A stretch of 64,000 nt of DNA from PRO6 sp035565775. GTDB lineage: Bacteria; Pseudomonadota; Alphaproteobacteria; Rhizobiales; Xanthobacteraceae. Position numbers and translations under genes: made by a program. The stretch is taken from positions 124,001 through 188,000 of the forward strand of contig DATMRW010000023.1 in the NCBI GenBank assembly GCA_035565775.1. The letters run 5' to 3'. Below the pieces are notes generated by a model that saw only the letters and a program-made list of their open reading frames with translations, was not told the origin of the DNA and searched no databases. Position 1 is the stretch's first letter; every line of letters begins with the position of its first letter. This document shows positions 8,741-17,562 of the stretch, piece by piece.

Positions 8741-9574
8741 ATGGGTGTTGCGCTTGCACTTCTGCTGGTTGCTATCGGCTCGGTCGTGTTCCACTTCCTG
8801 AGTCCGTGGTGGTGGACGCCCATTGCCTCGAACTGGCGATACATCGACGACACGATCATCATCACGTTCTGGATCACCGGCGCAGCGTTCGTCGCGATCG
8901 TCACCTTCATGGCCTATTGCATCGTGCGCTTCCGTCACCGGGAGGGGAGCCGTGCGGCCTATGAGCCGGAGAACAAACGGCTCGAATGGCTGCTCACGCT
9001 CGGCACCGCGGTCGGAGTCGCGGCGATGCTCGCGCCGGGCCTCCTGGTCTGGAATCAGTTCGTTTCGGTGCCCGCCGATGCGACCGAAATCGAGGTGATG
9101 GGGCAGCAATGGAGCTGGAGCTATCGCCTCCCCGGCAAGGACGGCCGACTGGGGACGACCGACGCGCGCAACGTCAGCTCCGACAATCCCATGGGCCTTA
9201 ATCCCAGGGACCAGAACGGACAGGACGATATCGTGATCGACAGCGGCGACCTGCATCTGCTGGTTGGCAAGCCCGTCAAGGTGCTGCTGCGCTCCATCGA
9301 CGTCGTTCACGATTTCTTCGTGCCGGAATTCCGCGCCAAGATGGATATGGTGCCGGGCTCGGTGACCTATTTCTGGATCACGCCGACGCGTACCGGCTCC
9401 TTCGATGTTCTTTGTGCCGAGCTATGCGGCGTCGCGCATTCGCAGATGCGCAGCACTGTCGTTGTGGACGATGCGGAGCAGTATCAGGAGTGGCTGGCGA
9501 AGCAGAAGACGTTTGCCGAGCTTCAGAGCGAGCGCAGGCTTTCAAAGGCGAGTTACGTCACGGGCGCGGAGTGA
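8741..9574 (+). CDS. coxB: Cytochrome c oxidase subunit II
   Basis: The periplasm-facing CuA subunit, which accepts electrons from cytochrome c and passes them to subunit I. The 277 residues include two N-terminal membrane segments and a cupredoxin domain. The CuA site is complete: CAELCGVAHSQM at 225-236 gives C225, E227, C229, H233 and M236, and the upstream histidine is in DVVHDFFVPEF. The aromatic electron-entry patch is QQWSWSY near 117-123. There is no fused cytochrome c domain, so the enzyme is aa3 rather than caa3 type. It is the first gene of a five-gene oxidase run. Assembly genes (cox11, heme A synthase) are not adjacent. Confidence 0.95.
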   Translation: MGVALALLLVAIGSVVFHFLSPWWWTPIASNWRYIDDTIIITFWITGAAFVAIVTFMAYCIVRFRHREGSRAAYEPENKRLEWLLTLGTAVGVAAMLAPGLLVWNQFVSVPADATEIEVMGQQWSWSYRLPGKDGRLGTTDARNVSSDNPMGLNPRDQNGQDDIVIDSGDLHLLVGKPVKVLLRSIDVVHDFFVPEFRAKMDMVPGSVTYFWITPTRTGSFDVLCAELCGVAHSQMRSTVVVDDAEQYQEWLAKQKTFAELQSERRLSKASYVTGAE

Positions 9575-9623
9575 CGGCGAGCGGAGATGATGCGAGTGGT
9601 GTGAAACAGCGGAGGGCATGTCA

Positions 9624-11399
9624 ATGGTTGATGTCCCGTCTGATGCAGTCATCACAATCCCGCCGGCGGAAGTCGGAGAGGTCGAACTCTATCATCCGAG
9701 AAGCTGGTGGACGAAATACGTCTTTTCGCAGGATGCCAAGGTCATCGCCATCCAGTATGCCGTCACCGCAATGTCGATCGGCATGGTTGCGCTGGTTCTG
9801 TCATGGCTGATGCGGCTGCAGCTTGGCTTTCCCGGCACGTTTTCCTTCATCGATCCCAACCAGTATCTGCAATTCATCACCATGCATGGCATGATCATGG
9901 TGATCTATCTTCTCACCGCGCTGTTTCTCGGCGGCTTCGGCAATTACCTCATTCCGCTGATGGTCGGCGCGCGGGATATGGTGTTCCCCTATGTGAACAT
10001 GCTGAGCTACTGGATCTATCTGCTCGCGGTGCTCGTGCTGTTGTCGGCTTTCTTCGTGCCCGGAGGGCCGACCGGCGGCGGCTGGACGCTCTATCCGCCG
10101 CAAACCATCCTCTCCGGCAGCCCGGGACAGGAAGCTGGAATCATCCTGATGCTGGTGTCGCTGATCCTGTTCATCATCGGCTTCACCATGGGCGGCCTGA
10201 ACTATGTCGTGACCGTGTTGCAGGGCCGCACGCGGGGCATGACCCTGATGCGTCTGCCTCTGACGGTGTGGGGCATCTTCACCGCGACGGTGATGGCGCT
10301 CTTGGCCTTTCCAGCTCTGTTCGTGGCCTCGGTGATGCTGCTGCTCGACCGCCTGCTTGGTACGAGCTTCTTTATGCCGACGCTGGTCGAGATGGGACAG
10401 CTTTCGAAATATGGCGGCGGCAGTCCGCTCCTGTTCCAGCACCTGTTCTGGTTCTTCGGCCACCCCGAGGTCTATATCGTTGCCCTGCCGGCCTTCGGTA
10501 TCGTCTCCGACCTTATCAGCACCCACGCCCGAAAGAACATTTTTGGCTATCGCATGATGGTGTGGGCGATCATCGCGATCGGCGCGCTCAGCTTCGTCGT
10601 GTGGGCGCATCACATGTATGTCAGCGGCATGAATCCGCATTTCGGATTCTTCTTCGCAACGACGACGCTGATCATCGCCATCCCGACCGCGATCAAGGTC
10701 TATAACTGGATCCTGACGCTGTGGCGCGGCGACATCCATCTCACCGTGCCGATGCTGTTCGCCCTCGGCTTCATTGTCACCTTCGTCAATGGCGGCCTGA
10801 CCGGGCTGTTCCTCGGCAACGTCGTGGTCGACGTGCCGCTGTCCGACACGATGTTCGTCGTGGCGCACTTCCACATGGTGATGGGGGTGGCGCCGATCAT
10901 GGTGGTGTTCGGCGCGATCTATCACTGGTATCCGAAAGTGACGGGAAGGATGCTGAACGAGGCGCTGGGCCGCTTCCACTTCTGGGTGACGTTCCTCGGC
11001 GCCTACGCGATCTTCTTCCCCATGCACTATCTCGGCCTCCTCGGCGTGCCGCGTCGCTATTATGACATCGGCGAGACCGCGTTCGTGCCGGCGTCGGCGC
11101 ACGACCTCAACATGTTCATGAGTGTTGCCGCGTTGATCGTCGGCTTCGCCCAGCTTGTGTTCATATTCAACCTGATCCGGAGCCTGGCGAAAGGCGAGGA
11201 GGCCGGCGGCAATCCATGGCATGCGACGACGCTCGAATGGCAGACGCCGCAGACCCCGCCCGCCCATGGCAACTGGGGCAAGGATCTGCCGATCGTCTAC
11301 CGCTGGGCCTATGCCTACAGCGTGCCCGGCGCGAAGCGGGATTTTGTGCCGCAGAATGAGCCGCCCGCGGAGGCGGCTGCCGAGGGCGTGGGCTCATGA
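9624..11399 (+). CDS. coxA: Cytochrome c oxidase subunit I
   Basis: Catalytic heme-copper subunit of about 591 residues with 12 or more membrane segments. Visible ligands and channel residues are the heme histidine in TMHGMIM, the D-channel region GARDMVFPYVN, the CuB His and cross-linked Tyr with the conserved Glu in GHPEVY, the CuB pair in WAHHMY, and the two heme histidines in VAHFHM. This set marks an A-type proton-pumping oxidase. GGAGGG at 9611-9616 favours ATG 9624 over ATG 9618, which would be too close. Its stop overlaps the next start (ATGA), indicating translational coupling. Confidence 0.95.
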   Translation: MVDVPSDAVITIPPAEVGEVELYHPRSWWTKYVFSQDAKVIAIQYAVTAMSIGMVALVLSWLMRLQLGFPGTFSFIDPNQYLQFITMHGMIMVIYLLTALFLGGFGNYLIPLMVGARDMVFPYVNMLSYWIYLLAVLVLLSAFFVPGGPTGGGWTLYPPQTILSGSPGQEAGIILMLVSLILFIIGFTMGGLNYVVTVLQGRTRGMTLMRLPLTVWGIFTATVMALLAFPALFVASVMLLLDRLLGTSFFMPTLVEMGQLSKYGGGSPLLFQHLFWFFGHPEVYIVALPAFGIVSDLISTHARKNIFGYRMMVWAIIAIGALSFVVWAHHMYVSGMNPHFGFFFATTTLIIAIPTAIKVYNWILTLWRGDIHLTVPMLFALGFIVTFVNGGLTGLFLGNVVVDVPLSDTMFVVAHFHMVMGVAPIMVVFGAIYHWYPKVTGRMLNEALGRFHFWVTFLGAYAIFFPMHYLGLLGVPRRYYDIGETAFVPASAHDLNMFMSVAALIVGFAQLVFIFNLIRSLAKGEEAGGNPWHATTLEWQTPQTPPAHGNWGKDLPIVYRWAYAYSVPGAKRDFVPQNEPPAEAAAEGVGS

Positions 11400-12097
11400 G
11401 CGCGATCGTGCTGTTCATGGTTGGCGTCGCGGTGATCGCTGGCTGGTGGCTGTCCCAGCAGCGGCTGACGGCAAAGCCCTGGCTCGAGGAAGGCGTGATC
11501 GGGGAGATGCCTAGCGAGCGGTCGTCATTGCTGAGGGCGAAGCTTGGGCTTGGCGTCTTTCTCGCCGTTATCGGCTCGTTGTTCGCGCTTCTCATCAGCG
11601 CCTATCTGATGCGCATGGACCAGACCGACTGGCGCACGGTGCCGATGCCGACGCTGCTCTGGTTCAACACCGGCGTCCTCATCCTGAGCAGCGGCGCGTT
11701 GCACCTGGCGCAGGTCGCCGCCCGCGACGACGACCGCGAGCGTGTCGTCATCGGGCTGCTGGCGGGCGGCGTCGCCGCAATCGTGTTCCTGATCGGGCAG
11801 CTGCTGGCGTGGGTGCAGCTTCGCAATTCGGGCTATTTTCTGGCGGGCAATCCCGCCAACTCATTCTTCTACCTGGTCACGGCCCTCCACGGGGTGCACC
11901 TTCTCGGCGGCCTCGTTGCGCTCGCCCGGACCTGTGCCAAGGCGGTTGGCGAGGTGGCGATGCCGCGGCTGCGCCTCAGCGTGGAATTATGCGCGGTGTA
12001 TTGGCACTTCCTGCTGTTTGTCTGGTTGATATTGCTGGGCCTGCTCACCGGCTCGGCGAATGATTTGATCAGGATCTGCCGGCAGGTGCTGAGCTGA
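11396..12097 (+). CDS. Cytochrome c oxidase subunit III-like protein (first copy)
   Basis: A membrane protein of 233 residues with about six or seven hydrophobic segments. It carries the subunit III pattern HGVHLLGGLVAL and a C-terminal YWHFLLFVWLIL, the same two landmarks as the next gene, but is otherwise divergent. Subunit III stabilises the catalytic core and proton uptake. It overlaps coxA by four bases and is followed 12 bases later by the second III-like gene. Two successive III-type genes suggest either a heteromeric III position or a specialised accessory. It could also be annotated as heme-copper oxidase subunit III family. Confidence 0.8.
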   Translation: MSAIVLFMVGVAVIAGWWLSQQRLTAKPWLEEGVIGEMPSERSSLLRAKLGLGVFLAVIGSLFALLISAYLMRMDQTDWRTVPMPTLLWFNTGVLILSSGALHLAQVAARDDDRERVVIGLLAGGVAAIVFLIGQLLAWVQLRNSGYFLAGNPANSFFYLVTALHGVHLLGGLVALARTCAKAVGEVAMPRLRLSVELCAVYWHFLLFVWLILLGLLTGSANDLIRICRQVLS

Positions 12098-12109
12098 GAG
12101 GAAAGCGCG

Positions 12110-12832
12110 ATGGCAGAGGCCGCACTGACTGAGACGGGAAAGGCAGCCAGCCGGCCGACAGGATTGCCGGGCGTGGTCGCCGACTGGTCGTCGGATCAGC
12201 GCGCGTTCAAGAACGTGTCCTGGGGCAAGGCCATGATGTGGATCTTCCTCCTCAGCGACACGTTCATCTTCGGCTGCTTCCTGCTGTCCTACATGACGGC
12301 GCGAATGTCGACGACGGTGCCGTGGCCCAATCCTAGCGAAGTGTTCGCGCTCTCGATCGGCGGCAAGGAATTTCCGCTGCTCCTGATCGCCATCATGACC
12401 TTCGTGCTGATCAGCAGCAGCGGCACCATGGCGATGGCGGTGAATTTTGGCTATCGCCGCGACCGCGTAAGGACCGCGCGACTGATGCTGGCAACCGCGG
12501 CTCTCGGCGCGACCTTTGTCGGCATGCAGGCATTCGAGTGGACCAAGCTGATCATGGAAGGGGTGCGGCCCTGGGGAAATCCGTGGGGCGCACCGCAGTT
12601 CGGCGCAGCCTTCTTCATGATCACCGGCTTCCATGGAACGCATGTGACCATCGGTGTGATCTTCCTCATCGCCATCGCGCGCAAGGTCTGGCGCGCTGAC
12701 CTCGACAGGGGAGCGCGCGGCTTTTTCACGAGCAGACGAGGGAACTACGAGATTGTCGAGATCGCCGGCCTCTACTGGCACTTCGTCGATCTCGTCTGGG
12801 TGTTCATCTTCGCCTTCTTCTATCTTTGGTGA
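12110..12832 (+). CDS. coxC: Cytochrome c oxidase subunit III (second, more canonical copy)
   Basis: Inner-membrane subunit of 240 residues. It shows MMWIFLLSDTFIFGCF near the N-terminus, the conserved FHGTHVTIGV and the terminal YWHFVDLVWVFIFAFFYLW that defines subunit III. A clear GAGGAAAG ribosome site lies upstream. It is part of the same operon as the neighbouring oxidase genes and is the better match to classical subunit III of the two. Confidence 0.9.
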   Translation: MAEAALTETGKAASRPTGLPGVVADWSSDQRAFKNVSWGKAMMWIFLLSDTFIFGCFLLSYMTARMSTTVPWPNPSEVFALSIGGKEFPLLLIAIMTFVLISSSGTMAMAVNFGYRRDRVRTARLMLATAALGATFVGMQAFEWTKLIMEGVRPWGNPWGAPQFGAAFFMITGFHGTHVTIGVIFLIAIARKVWRADLDRGARGFFTSRRGNYEIVEIAGLYWHFVDLVWVFIFAFFYLW

Positions 12833-12841
12833 GAGCACGAC

Positions 12842-13222
12842 ATGGTCGACATTACCCTGCAAAAGACCTCGCACGCAGCCGCGCCGGCAGCAGTAGCTGT
12901 TCCCCACGCCGAAGGCCAGCAGCACCCGATCAAACTCTATCTCGTGGTTTGGGGCTGGCTGTTCGTCCTCAGCACCTGCTCCTATCTCGTCGACTATTTC
13001 GGCCTGCAGGGCAATCTCAGATGGTCGCTGATCGTTTTGTTTATGGTGCTGAAGGCTGCCCTGATCGTTTCGGTCTTCATGCACATGGCCTGGGAGCGCC
13101 TGGCGTTGGCTTACGCCATCCTGCTTCCGCCTGCGCTGTTATTGGTGTTCGTCGCGATCATGGTGTTTGAATCGGACTACACGCTGTGGACCCGGATCGT
13201 GTTCTTTGGGGCTGGATCTTAG
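12842..13222 (+). CDS. Prokaryotic cytochrome c oxidase subunit IV family protein
   Basis: A 126-residue protein with three hydrophobic segments (about 35-55, 65-85 and 95-115). It contains the family's typical MVLKAALIVSVFMHMAWE segment with a lysine-histidine pattern inside the membrane. Such subunits stabilise the oxidase. It starts nine bases after coxC and ends the oxidase run. Confidence 0.8.
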   Translation: MVDITLQKTSHAAAPAAVAVPHAEGQQHPIKLYLVVWGWLFVLSTCSYLVDYFGLQGNLRWSLIVLFMVLKAALIVSVFMHMAWERLALAYAILLPPALLLVFVAIMVFESDYTLWTRIVFFGAGS

Positions 13223-13265
13223 CTCGCTGGACCTGTGGGTGCATCATACGTGATGGAGAACGATA

Positions 13266-13559
13266 ATGACCACGTACATCATGCTTGCGAAGTGGACCGA
13301 TAAGGGAATGCAGAGTGTGAAGGAGTCGCCCCGCCGTCTCGACATGGCAAAGAAAGCCATCAAGGACATGGACGGGGAATTCAAATCCTTCTTTCTCACG
13401 ATGGGCGACTATGACATGGTCGCAGTCTACGAGGCGCCGGACGATGCAGTCGCGGCGCGCTTCGTCCTTCAGCTCGGCATGCTGGGGAATATTCGGACAC
13501 GGACGCTGAAAGCGTTCCCCGAGGCGGCCTATCGGGAAATCATCGCCTCACTCGGTTGA
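13266..13559 (+). CDS. GYD domain-containing protein
   Basis: A 97-residue soluble protein of the GYD family (ferredoxin-like fold, ligand unknown). The name motif is visible as MGDYDMVAVYEAPDD, with the start MTTYIMLAKWTDKG typical of the family. It lies 43 bases after the oxidase subunit IV gene with GATGGAGAACGATA before its ATG, so it may be read with the oxidase operon. Function is not established. Confidence 0.8.
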   Translation: MTTYIMLAKWTDKGMQSVKESPRRLDMAKKAIKDMDGEFKSFFLTMGDYDMVAVYEAPDDAVAARFVLQLGMLGNIRTRTLKAFPEAAYREIIASLG

Positions 13560-13631
13560 TCGTTTCACGCATGATTGAAGGAATGGCGCGGGCCTGTGCG
13601 GTCCCCCGGACGATCGGAGGGCTGTGCGGGC

Positions 13632-14435
13632 CTAGCCTTTTTGCGATTCGTGGTCCGTCCAGCGTTCCGCATTCGCGCCGAGCTGGAGCGATGCCTGCCG
13701 CGCGCTTTTCAATAGTTCGGGGATGTGCGCGCCGTCGCGTTCAAAATCGAGGCCTTCTGCGGGGCCCGTGAGCGTTAGCGCATAGACGACATCATCGTTG
13801 ACGTCCCAGACCGGCGCCGACAACGCGCCGAAACCGGGCAGCGTTTCGAGCTGGCGGGCGGAGTAGCCCTGCCGCAGCACGGTTTCGCGGATTTCGGCCA
13901 GCACCGCCGCGCAGTCGCGCGCCGGACGGCCCTTGGCTTTGAGCTCGGCGAGCGCAACCGGCTTTGTGGCCTTTTCATCGAGATGGGCGATGAAGATGTT
14001 GCCGCCACCGGTCGTCAGCAGCGGCACGTAGCCGTTGCGAAGCACGAACGCGCCGCGGCGAATGCCTTCCTTCTTGAAAACGATGATCGGCCCCTGATCC
14101 GACCATTGCAGAATCGCGACGCCGGTTCCCAGCTTTTCATGAAGCCGCAGCGCCTCGGCATGCACCACGTCGAAGGGGGTGAAGTGTTTGAGCGCGGTAA
14201 AGCCGAGGGCGACGGCGCTCGGGCCGAGCTGATAGGAGCCGCGCTGATCGGTCTGCACCAGCCCGGTGCGGACAAAGGAGACGAGGTAGTTGTGCGCCGC
14301 GCTCGGCGTCAGGCTCGCGCGCTCGGCGATGTCGCGAAGAATGACGGGACCGGGGCCGGCATGAATGGCGAGCAGCACGCGGTAGCCGACCTCGATCGAT
14401 TGAATGCCGCGCGGTTCCTTGGTCGACCTGGTCAT
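13632..14435 (-). CDS. IclR family transcriptional regulator
   Basis: A 267-residue regulator with an N-terminal winged helix (residues about 10-70, with ILRDIAERASLTPSAAHNYL as the helix-turn-helix) and a C-terminal IclR effector domain ending in a conserved GFGALSAPVWD. IclR proteins bind palindromes and respond to small organic effectors. It is divergent from the flavin monooxygenase/ABC genes, whose transport or catabolic substrate is the likely effector. An inverted repeat between the two starts (14524-14542) is a candidate operator. Confidence 0.9.
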   Translation of the reverse strand: MTRSTKEPRGIQSIEVGYRVLLAIHAGPGPVILRDIAERASLTPSAAHNYLVSFVRTGLVQTDQRGSYQLGPSAVALGFTALKHFTPFDVVHAEALRLHEKLGTGVAILQWSDQGPIIVFKKEGIRRGAFVLRNGYVPLLTTGGGNIFIAHLDEKATKPVALAELKAKGRPARDCAAVLAEIRETVLRQGYSARQLETLPGFGALSAPVWDVNDDVVYALTLTGPAEGLDFERDGAHIPELLKSARQASLQLGANAERWTDHESQKG

Positions 14436-14523
14436 TCAATGCCGCTCCTATGCGCCGCGCCTGGTCTTGCGAAGGCTCTATTGCCAAGCGAGCGGAATCC
14501 GATTAGTTTTGATATAGATGAGA

Positions 14524-14542
14524 TATTCAATATTGCTGAATA
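14524..14542. promoter_or_regulatory. Candidate IclR operator
   Basis: TATTCA (14524-14529) and TGAATA (14537-14542) form a perfect inverted repeat with a 7-base spacer, in an AT-rich pocket between the divergent iclR-type gene and the monooxygenase gene. The position and symmetry suit a regulator dimer. Confidence 0.45.
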
Positions 14543-14575
14543 ACGCAAGCAGATAAACGGCGCGGGGGACTCCAG

Positions 14576-15601
14576 TTGAGATTCGGTGTGTTCGATCATA
14601 TGGATCGCTCCGGCGTGGCGATTGGGCAGCAATATGAGGATCGCCTGCGGCTCGCGGAGGCCTATGATCGCGCCGGATTTCACGCCTATCATGTGGCCGA
14701 GCACCACTCGACGCCGCTGGGCTGCGCGCCATCGCCGAGCGTCTTTCTTTCCGCCGTCGGCCAGCGCACCCGGCGGCTGCGCTTCGGGCCGCTCGTCTAT
14801 ACCCTGAGCCTCTATCATCCGCTGCGGATCTTTGAAGAGATCTGCATGCTCGACCAGATGAGCGGCGGCCGGTTCGAGCTTGGGGTGGGGCGCGGCATCT
14901 CGCCGATCGAACTCGGCTTTTACGGTGTCGATGTCGCCGAAGCGCAGGGGATGTATCTCGAAGCGCTCGACATCATTCTCAAGGCGTTCGCCGGCGGACG
15001 GCTGAGCCATGAAGGCGAGCATTTCTCCTTCAAGGACGTGCCGATCGAGATCCGGCCCCTGCAAAATCCGCATCCGCCGCTGTGGCTCGGCGTCACCCGG
15101 CCGGAAGGCGCCGAGTGGGCGGCGACGCACCGCGTGAACATCGTCAGCAACGGCCGCGCGGACCAGGTGGAGAAAGTCGCATCGGCCTATCGCAAGTTCT
15201 GGGCGGCGCAGCGCCACCACCATGAGCCGCTGCCGAAGATCGGAATGAGCCGCCATATCGTCGTCGCCGAGAGCGCGGCCGAGGCGAGGGCCATCGGCGC
15301 GCGGGCTTATGCCAAGTGGCACGCGAGCCTGATGTATCTGTGGCGCGCCTATGGCTCGGTTCCGGCGACGCTGAGCTTTCCCGAAAGCTTTGCCGAGGCG
15401 CTCGAGGCCGGGTACTGCATCGCCGGTACGCCAGGCGAGGTGCGCGATCGCATCCGCACCCAGGTCGAAGCGGCGAACATCAATTATCTCCTGTGCCGCA
15501 TGGCGTTCGGCGATCTCTCCTATGAGGAGAGCCTGCGATCCGTCGAGCTGTTCGCCGCCGAGGTGATGCCCGCTTTCGACATGAGCCTGACCGCAGCCTG
15601 A
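14576..15601 (+). CDS. LLM-class (luciferase-like) flavin-dependent monooxygenase
   Basis: A 341-residue TIM-barrel enzyme of the bacterial luciferase-like group, typically using reduced FMN or F420 to oxidise an organic substrate. Seen: start MRFGVFDHMDRSG, AYHVAEHHSTPLG near residue 40, RRLRFGPLVYTLSLYHPLR, and GRFELGVGRGISPIE (flavin phosphate-binding region). Start is TTG at 14576, with GGGGGA upstream; no ATG gives the conserved N-terminus. It heads a run with a substrate-binding protein, ATPase and permease, an arrangement reminiscent of the sulfonate ssu locus, so uptake followed by oxidative cleavage of one compound is a reasonable inference. The compound is unknown. Confidence 0.88.
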   Translation: MRFGVFDHMDRSGVAIGQQYEDRLRLAEAYDRAGFHAYHVAEHHSTPLGCAPSPSVFLSAVGQRTRRLRFGPLVYTLSLYHPLRIFEEICMLDQMSGGRFELGVGRGISPIELGFYGVDVAEAQGMYLEALDIILKAFAGGRLSHEGEHFSFKDVPIEIRPLQNPHPPLWLGVTRPEGAEWAATHRVNIVSNGRADQVEKVASAYRKFWAAQRHHHEPLPKIGMSRHIVVAESAAEARAIGARAYAKWHASLMYLWRAYGSVPATLSFPESFAEALEAGYCIAGTPGEVRDRIRTQVEAANINYLLCRMAFGDLSYEESLRSVELFAAEVMPAFDMSLTAA

Positions 15602-15660
15602 GCCGCACCGCGCCCGTCGCAATCTTTCACGAAATCAAAGAAGTTGGAGTTTTGGGGGAA

Positions 15661-16671
15661 ATGATGAAGAGCATTCTGTCGAAGCTGGCACTCACCGCCG
15701 GGCTGTGCGTCGCGCTTGCCATGCCGAGTTCGGCGTCGGCCGCCGAGATCAAGGTCGGCTTCAGCCCGAGCCTGCCGCAGATCCCGCTGTACATCGCCGC
15801 CGAGAAGGGCTTCTTCAAGGAAGAAGGCCTTGACGTATCGCTCAAGCCCACCGTGACGGCGACGCCGAAATTGCTGCCGCTGCTTGCGGGCGGCGAGCTC
15901 GATATCGTGTTCGGCGGTGCGTCCGCGGCTCTGTTCAACGCGATGGACGGCGGCATCAAGTTCGCCATGGTGGCCGATGGCGGGCAGGTGGACCCGAATT
16001 TCGACGGCTCGCCTTATGTCATCATCGTGCGCAAGGATCTCTATGACGCCGGCTCCTTCAAGACGCTGGCGGACCTCAAGGGCAAGACGCTGAGCTTTGC
16101 AGTGGAAGGCACCTCGCTGGCCTACATGATGTTCAAAGCCCTGAAGAATGCCGGTCTGCAGCCGTCCGATGTCACGATCCGCTATTTCAAGGCGCTGTCG
16201 GACATGGGCGTGGCGTTCCAGAACAAGGCGGTTGACGCCTCGGCGATGACCGTGCCGCTCAATCTTGGCCTCGCAAAGAACGGCATCTCGGTTGACTGGG
16301 TCGACGCACGGCAGGCGGCCCCCGGCCTGCAGGCTTACACGCTCATCTATGGCGAGAAGCTGCTGACCAGCCGCCGCGAGGAGGGCAAGGCGTTTTTGCG
16401 TGCTTATGCAAAGGCAATCGCCTGGTACAAAAATGCGCTCAAGGGTGACAAGAGCGAGCTGATCCAGATCGGCGCAAAGTGGACCAAGCTGCCGGTGGAA
16501 ACGCTGCAGAATTCGATCTGGACCTATTTTGACGACAAGCTCCAGATGAATGTTCCCGATATCAAGGACCAGTATCAGACTTGGCTGGAGCAGAAGCTGG
16601 TGAAGGGCGGGCTCGATGTCGATTCATTCATCGACACCAAGCTCGCGTCGGAAGCGCTTCAATCCAAGTAA
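15661..16671 (+). CDS. ABC transporter substrate-binding protein, NMT1/SsuA-like
   Basis: Periplasmic binding protein of 336 residues with a clear Sec signal peptide (hydrophobic core LALTAGLCVALAMP, cleavage after SASA near residue 27). The mature start EIKVGFSPSLPQIPLYIAAEKGFFKEEGL is the NMT1/THI5-like pattern used for sulfonates, nitrate, taurine, thiamine precursors and phthalate-like compounds. GGGGGAA precedes a double ATG; the second ATG (15664) is equally possible. It belongs with the ATPase and permease downstream. Confidence 0.88.
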   Translation: MMKSILSKLALTAGLCVALAMPSSASAAEIKVGFSPSLPQIPLYIAAEKGFFKEEGLDVSLKPTVTATPKLLPLLAGGELDIVFGGASAALFNAMDGGIKFAMVADGGQVDPNFDGSPYVIIVRKDLYDAGSFKTLADLKGKTLSFAVEGTSLAYMMFKALKNAGLQPSDVTIRYFKALSDMGVAFQNKAVDASAMTVPLNLGLAKNGISVDWVDARQAAPGLQAYTLIYGEKLLTSRREEGKAFLRAYAKAIAWYKNALKGDKSELIQIGAKWTKLPVETLQNSIWTYFDDKLQMNVPDIKDQYQTWLEQKLVKGGLDVDSFIDTKLASEALQSK

Positions 16672-16689
16672 CGCCGGACTGCAAGCGTG

Positions 16690-17562
16690 ATGGCTCGTAT
16701 CGCCGATCTCAATGCCGCCGAGCACGGCGCCAAACCCTCCGAGAAAGCAAGCCAGGTGGCTGACATTGCCGAGACCCGTCCCGCCGCGATCACCATCGAA
16801 AACCTCTCGAAGGTTTTCAGATTGCGCGGCGGCACTTTCGTCGCCGTCGAGAAATTCGATCTGACCATTCGCGAGGGCGAGTTCATTTCCATCGTCGGGC
16901 CGAGCGGCTGTGGCAAGAGCACGGTGCTACGCATTCTCGCGGGGCTCGAGCGGCACAGCAGCGGCCGGGTCGAGATCGCGGTGAACGACGGCAGCACGCC
17001 GCAGCTCAACATGGTCTTTCAGGAAGCGTCCGCGCTGCCGTGGATGACCGTGGGCGACAATGTCGCCTACGGGCTGCGGCGGCGGGGCGTCTCCGCTGCC
17101 GAGATCGAGGAGAAGGTCACCTACTGGCTGAATGCCACCGCGCTCGCCCGGTTTCGCAACGCCTATCCGCACCAGCTCTCCGGCGGCATGAAGCAGCGCG
17201 TCTCGATCGCGCGTGCCTTTGCCAACAACCCGAGCATTCTGCTGATGGACGAGCCGTTCGCGGCGCTCGATGCGCTGACCAAGATCTTGCTTCAGAACGA
17301 ATTGCTCGCGCTCTGGGAAAAGACCCGCAAGACCGTGGTCTATGTCACCCACAGCCTCGAAGAGGCGCTGACGCTGAGCGACCGTGTCGTCGTCATGGCG
17401 GCGCGGCCGGGGACGGTGAAATCGGTTCTCGACATTCCGTTCGAGCGGCCGCGCGACAGCGTCGCGCTGCGCGCCGATCCCCGCTATTCGGAGCTGTACT
17501 CGCGGATCTGGGCGCAGCTTCAGGAAGAAGTCATGAAGCCCGAGGTGCGCGATGCCCACTGA
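16690..17562 (+). CDS. ABC transporter ATP-binding protein (NitT/TauT type)
   Basis: Nucleotide-binding subunit of about 290 residues. Walker A GPSGCGKST, Q-loop in MVFQEASALPWMTV, signature LSGGMKQRV, Walker B ILLMDEPFAALDALTK and switch histidine in YVTHSLEEAL are all intact. An N-terminal extension of about 35 residues precedes the domain. GTG 16687 is directly before ATG 16690 and could be used. It overlaps the permease gene by 11 bases. Confidence 0.93.
   Translation: MARIADLNAAEHGAKPSEKASQVADIAETRPAAITIENLSKVFRLRGGTFVAVEKFDLTIREGEFISIVGPSGCGKSTVLRILAGLERHSSGRVEIAVNDGSTPQLNMVFQEASALPWMTVGDNVAYGLRRRGVSAAEIEEKVTYWLNATALARFRNAYPHQLSGGMKQRVSIARAFANNPSILLMDEPFAALDALTKILLQNELLALWEKTRKTVVYVTHSLEEALTLSDRVVVMAARPGTVKSVLDIPFERPRDSVALRADPRYSELYSRIWAQLQEEVMKPEVRDAH

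Noticed and set aside
9801..11267. Long open frame (488 codons) antisense to coxA
   Set aside because: Product is Arg/His/Gln-rich and low complexity, as expected from the mirror of GC-rich codon use; coxA has all catalytic ligands on the plus strand.
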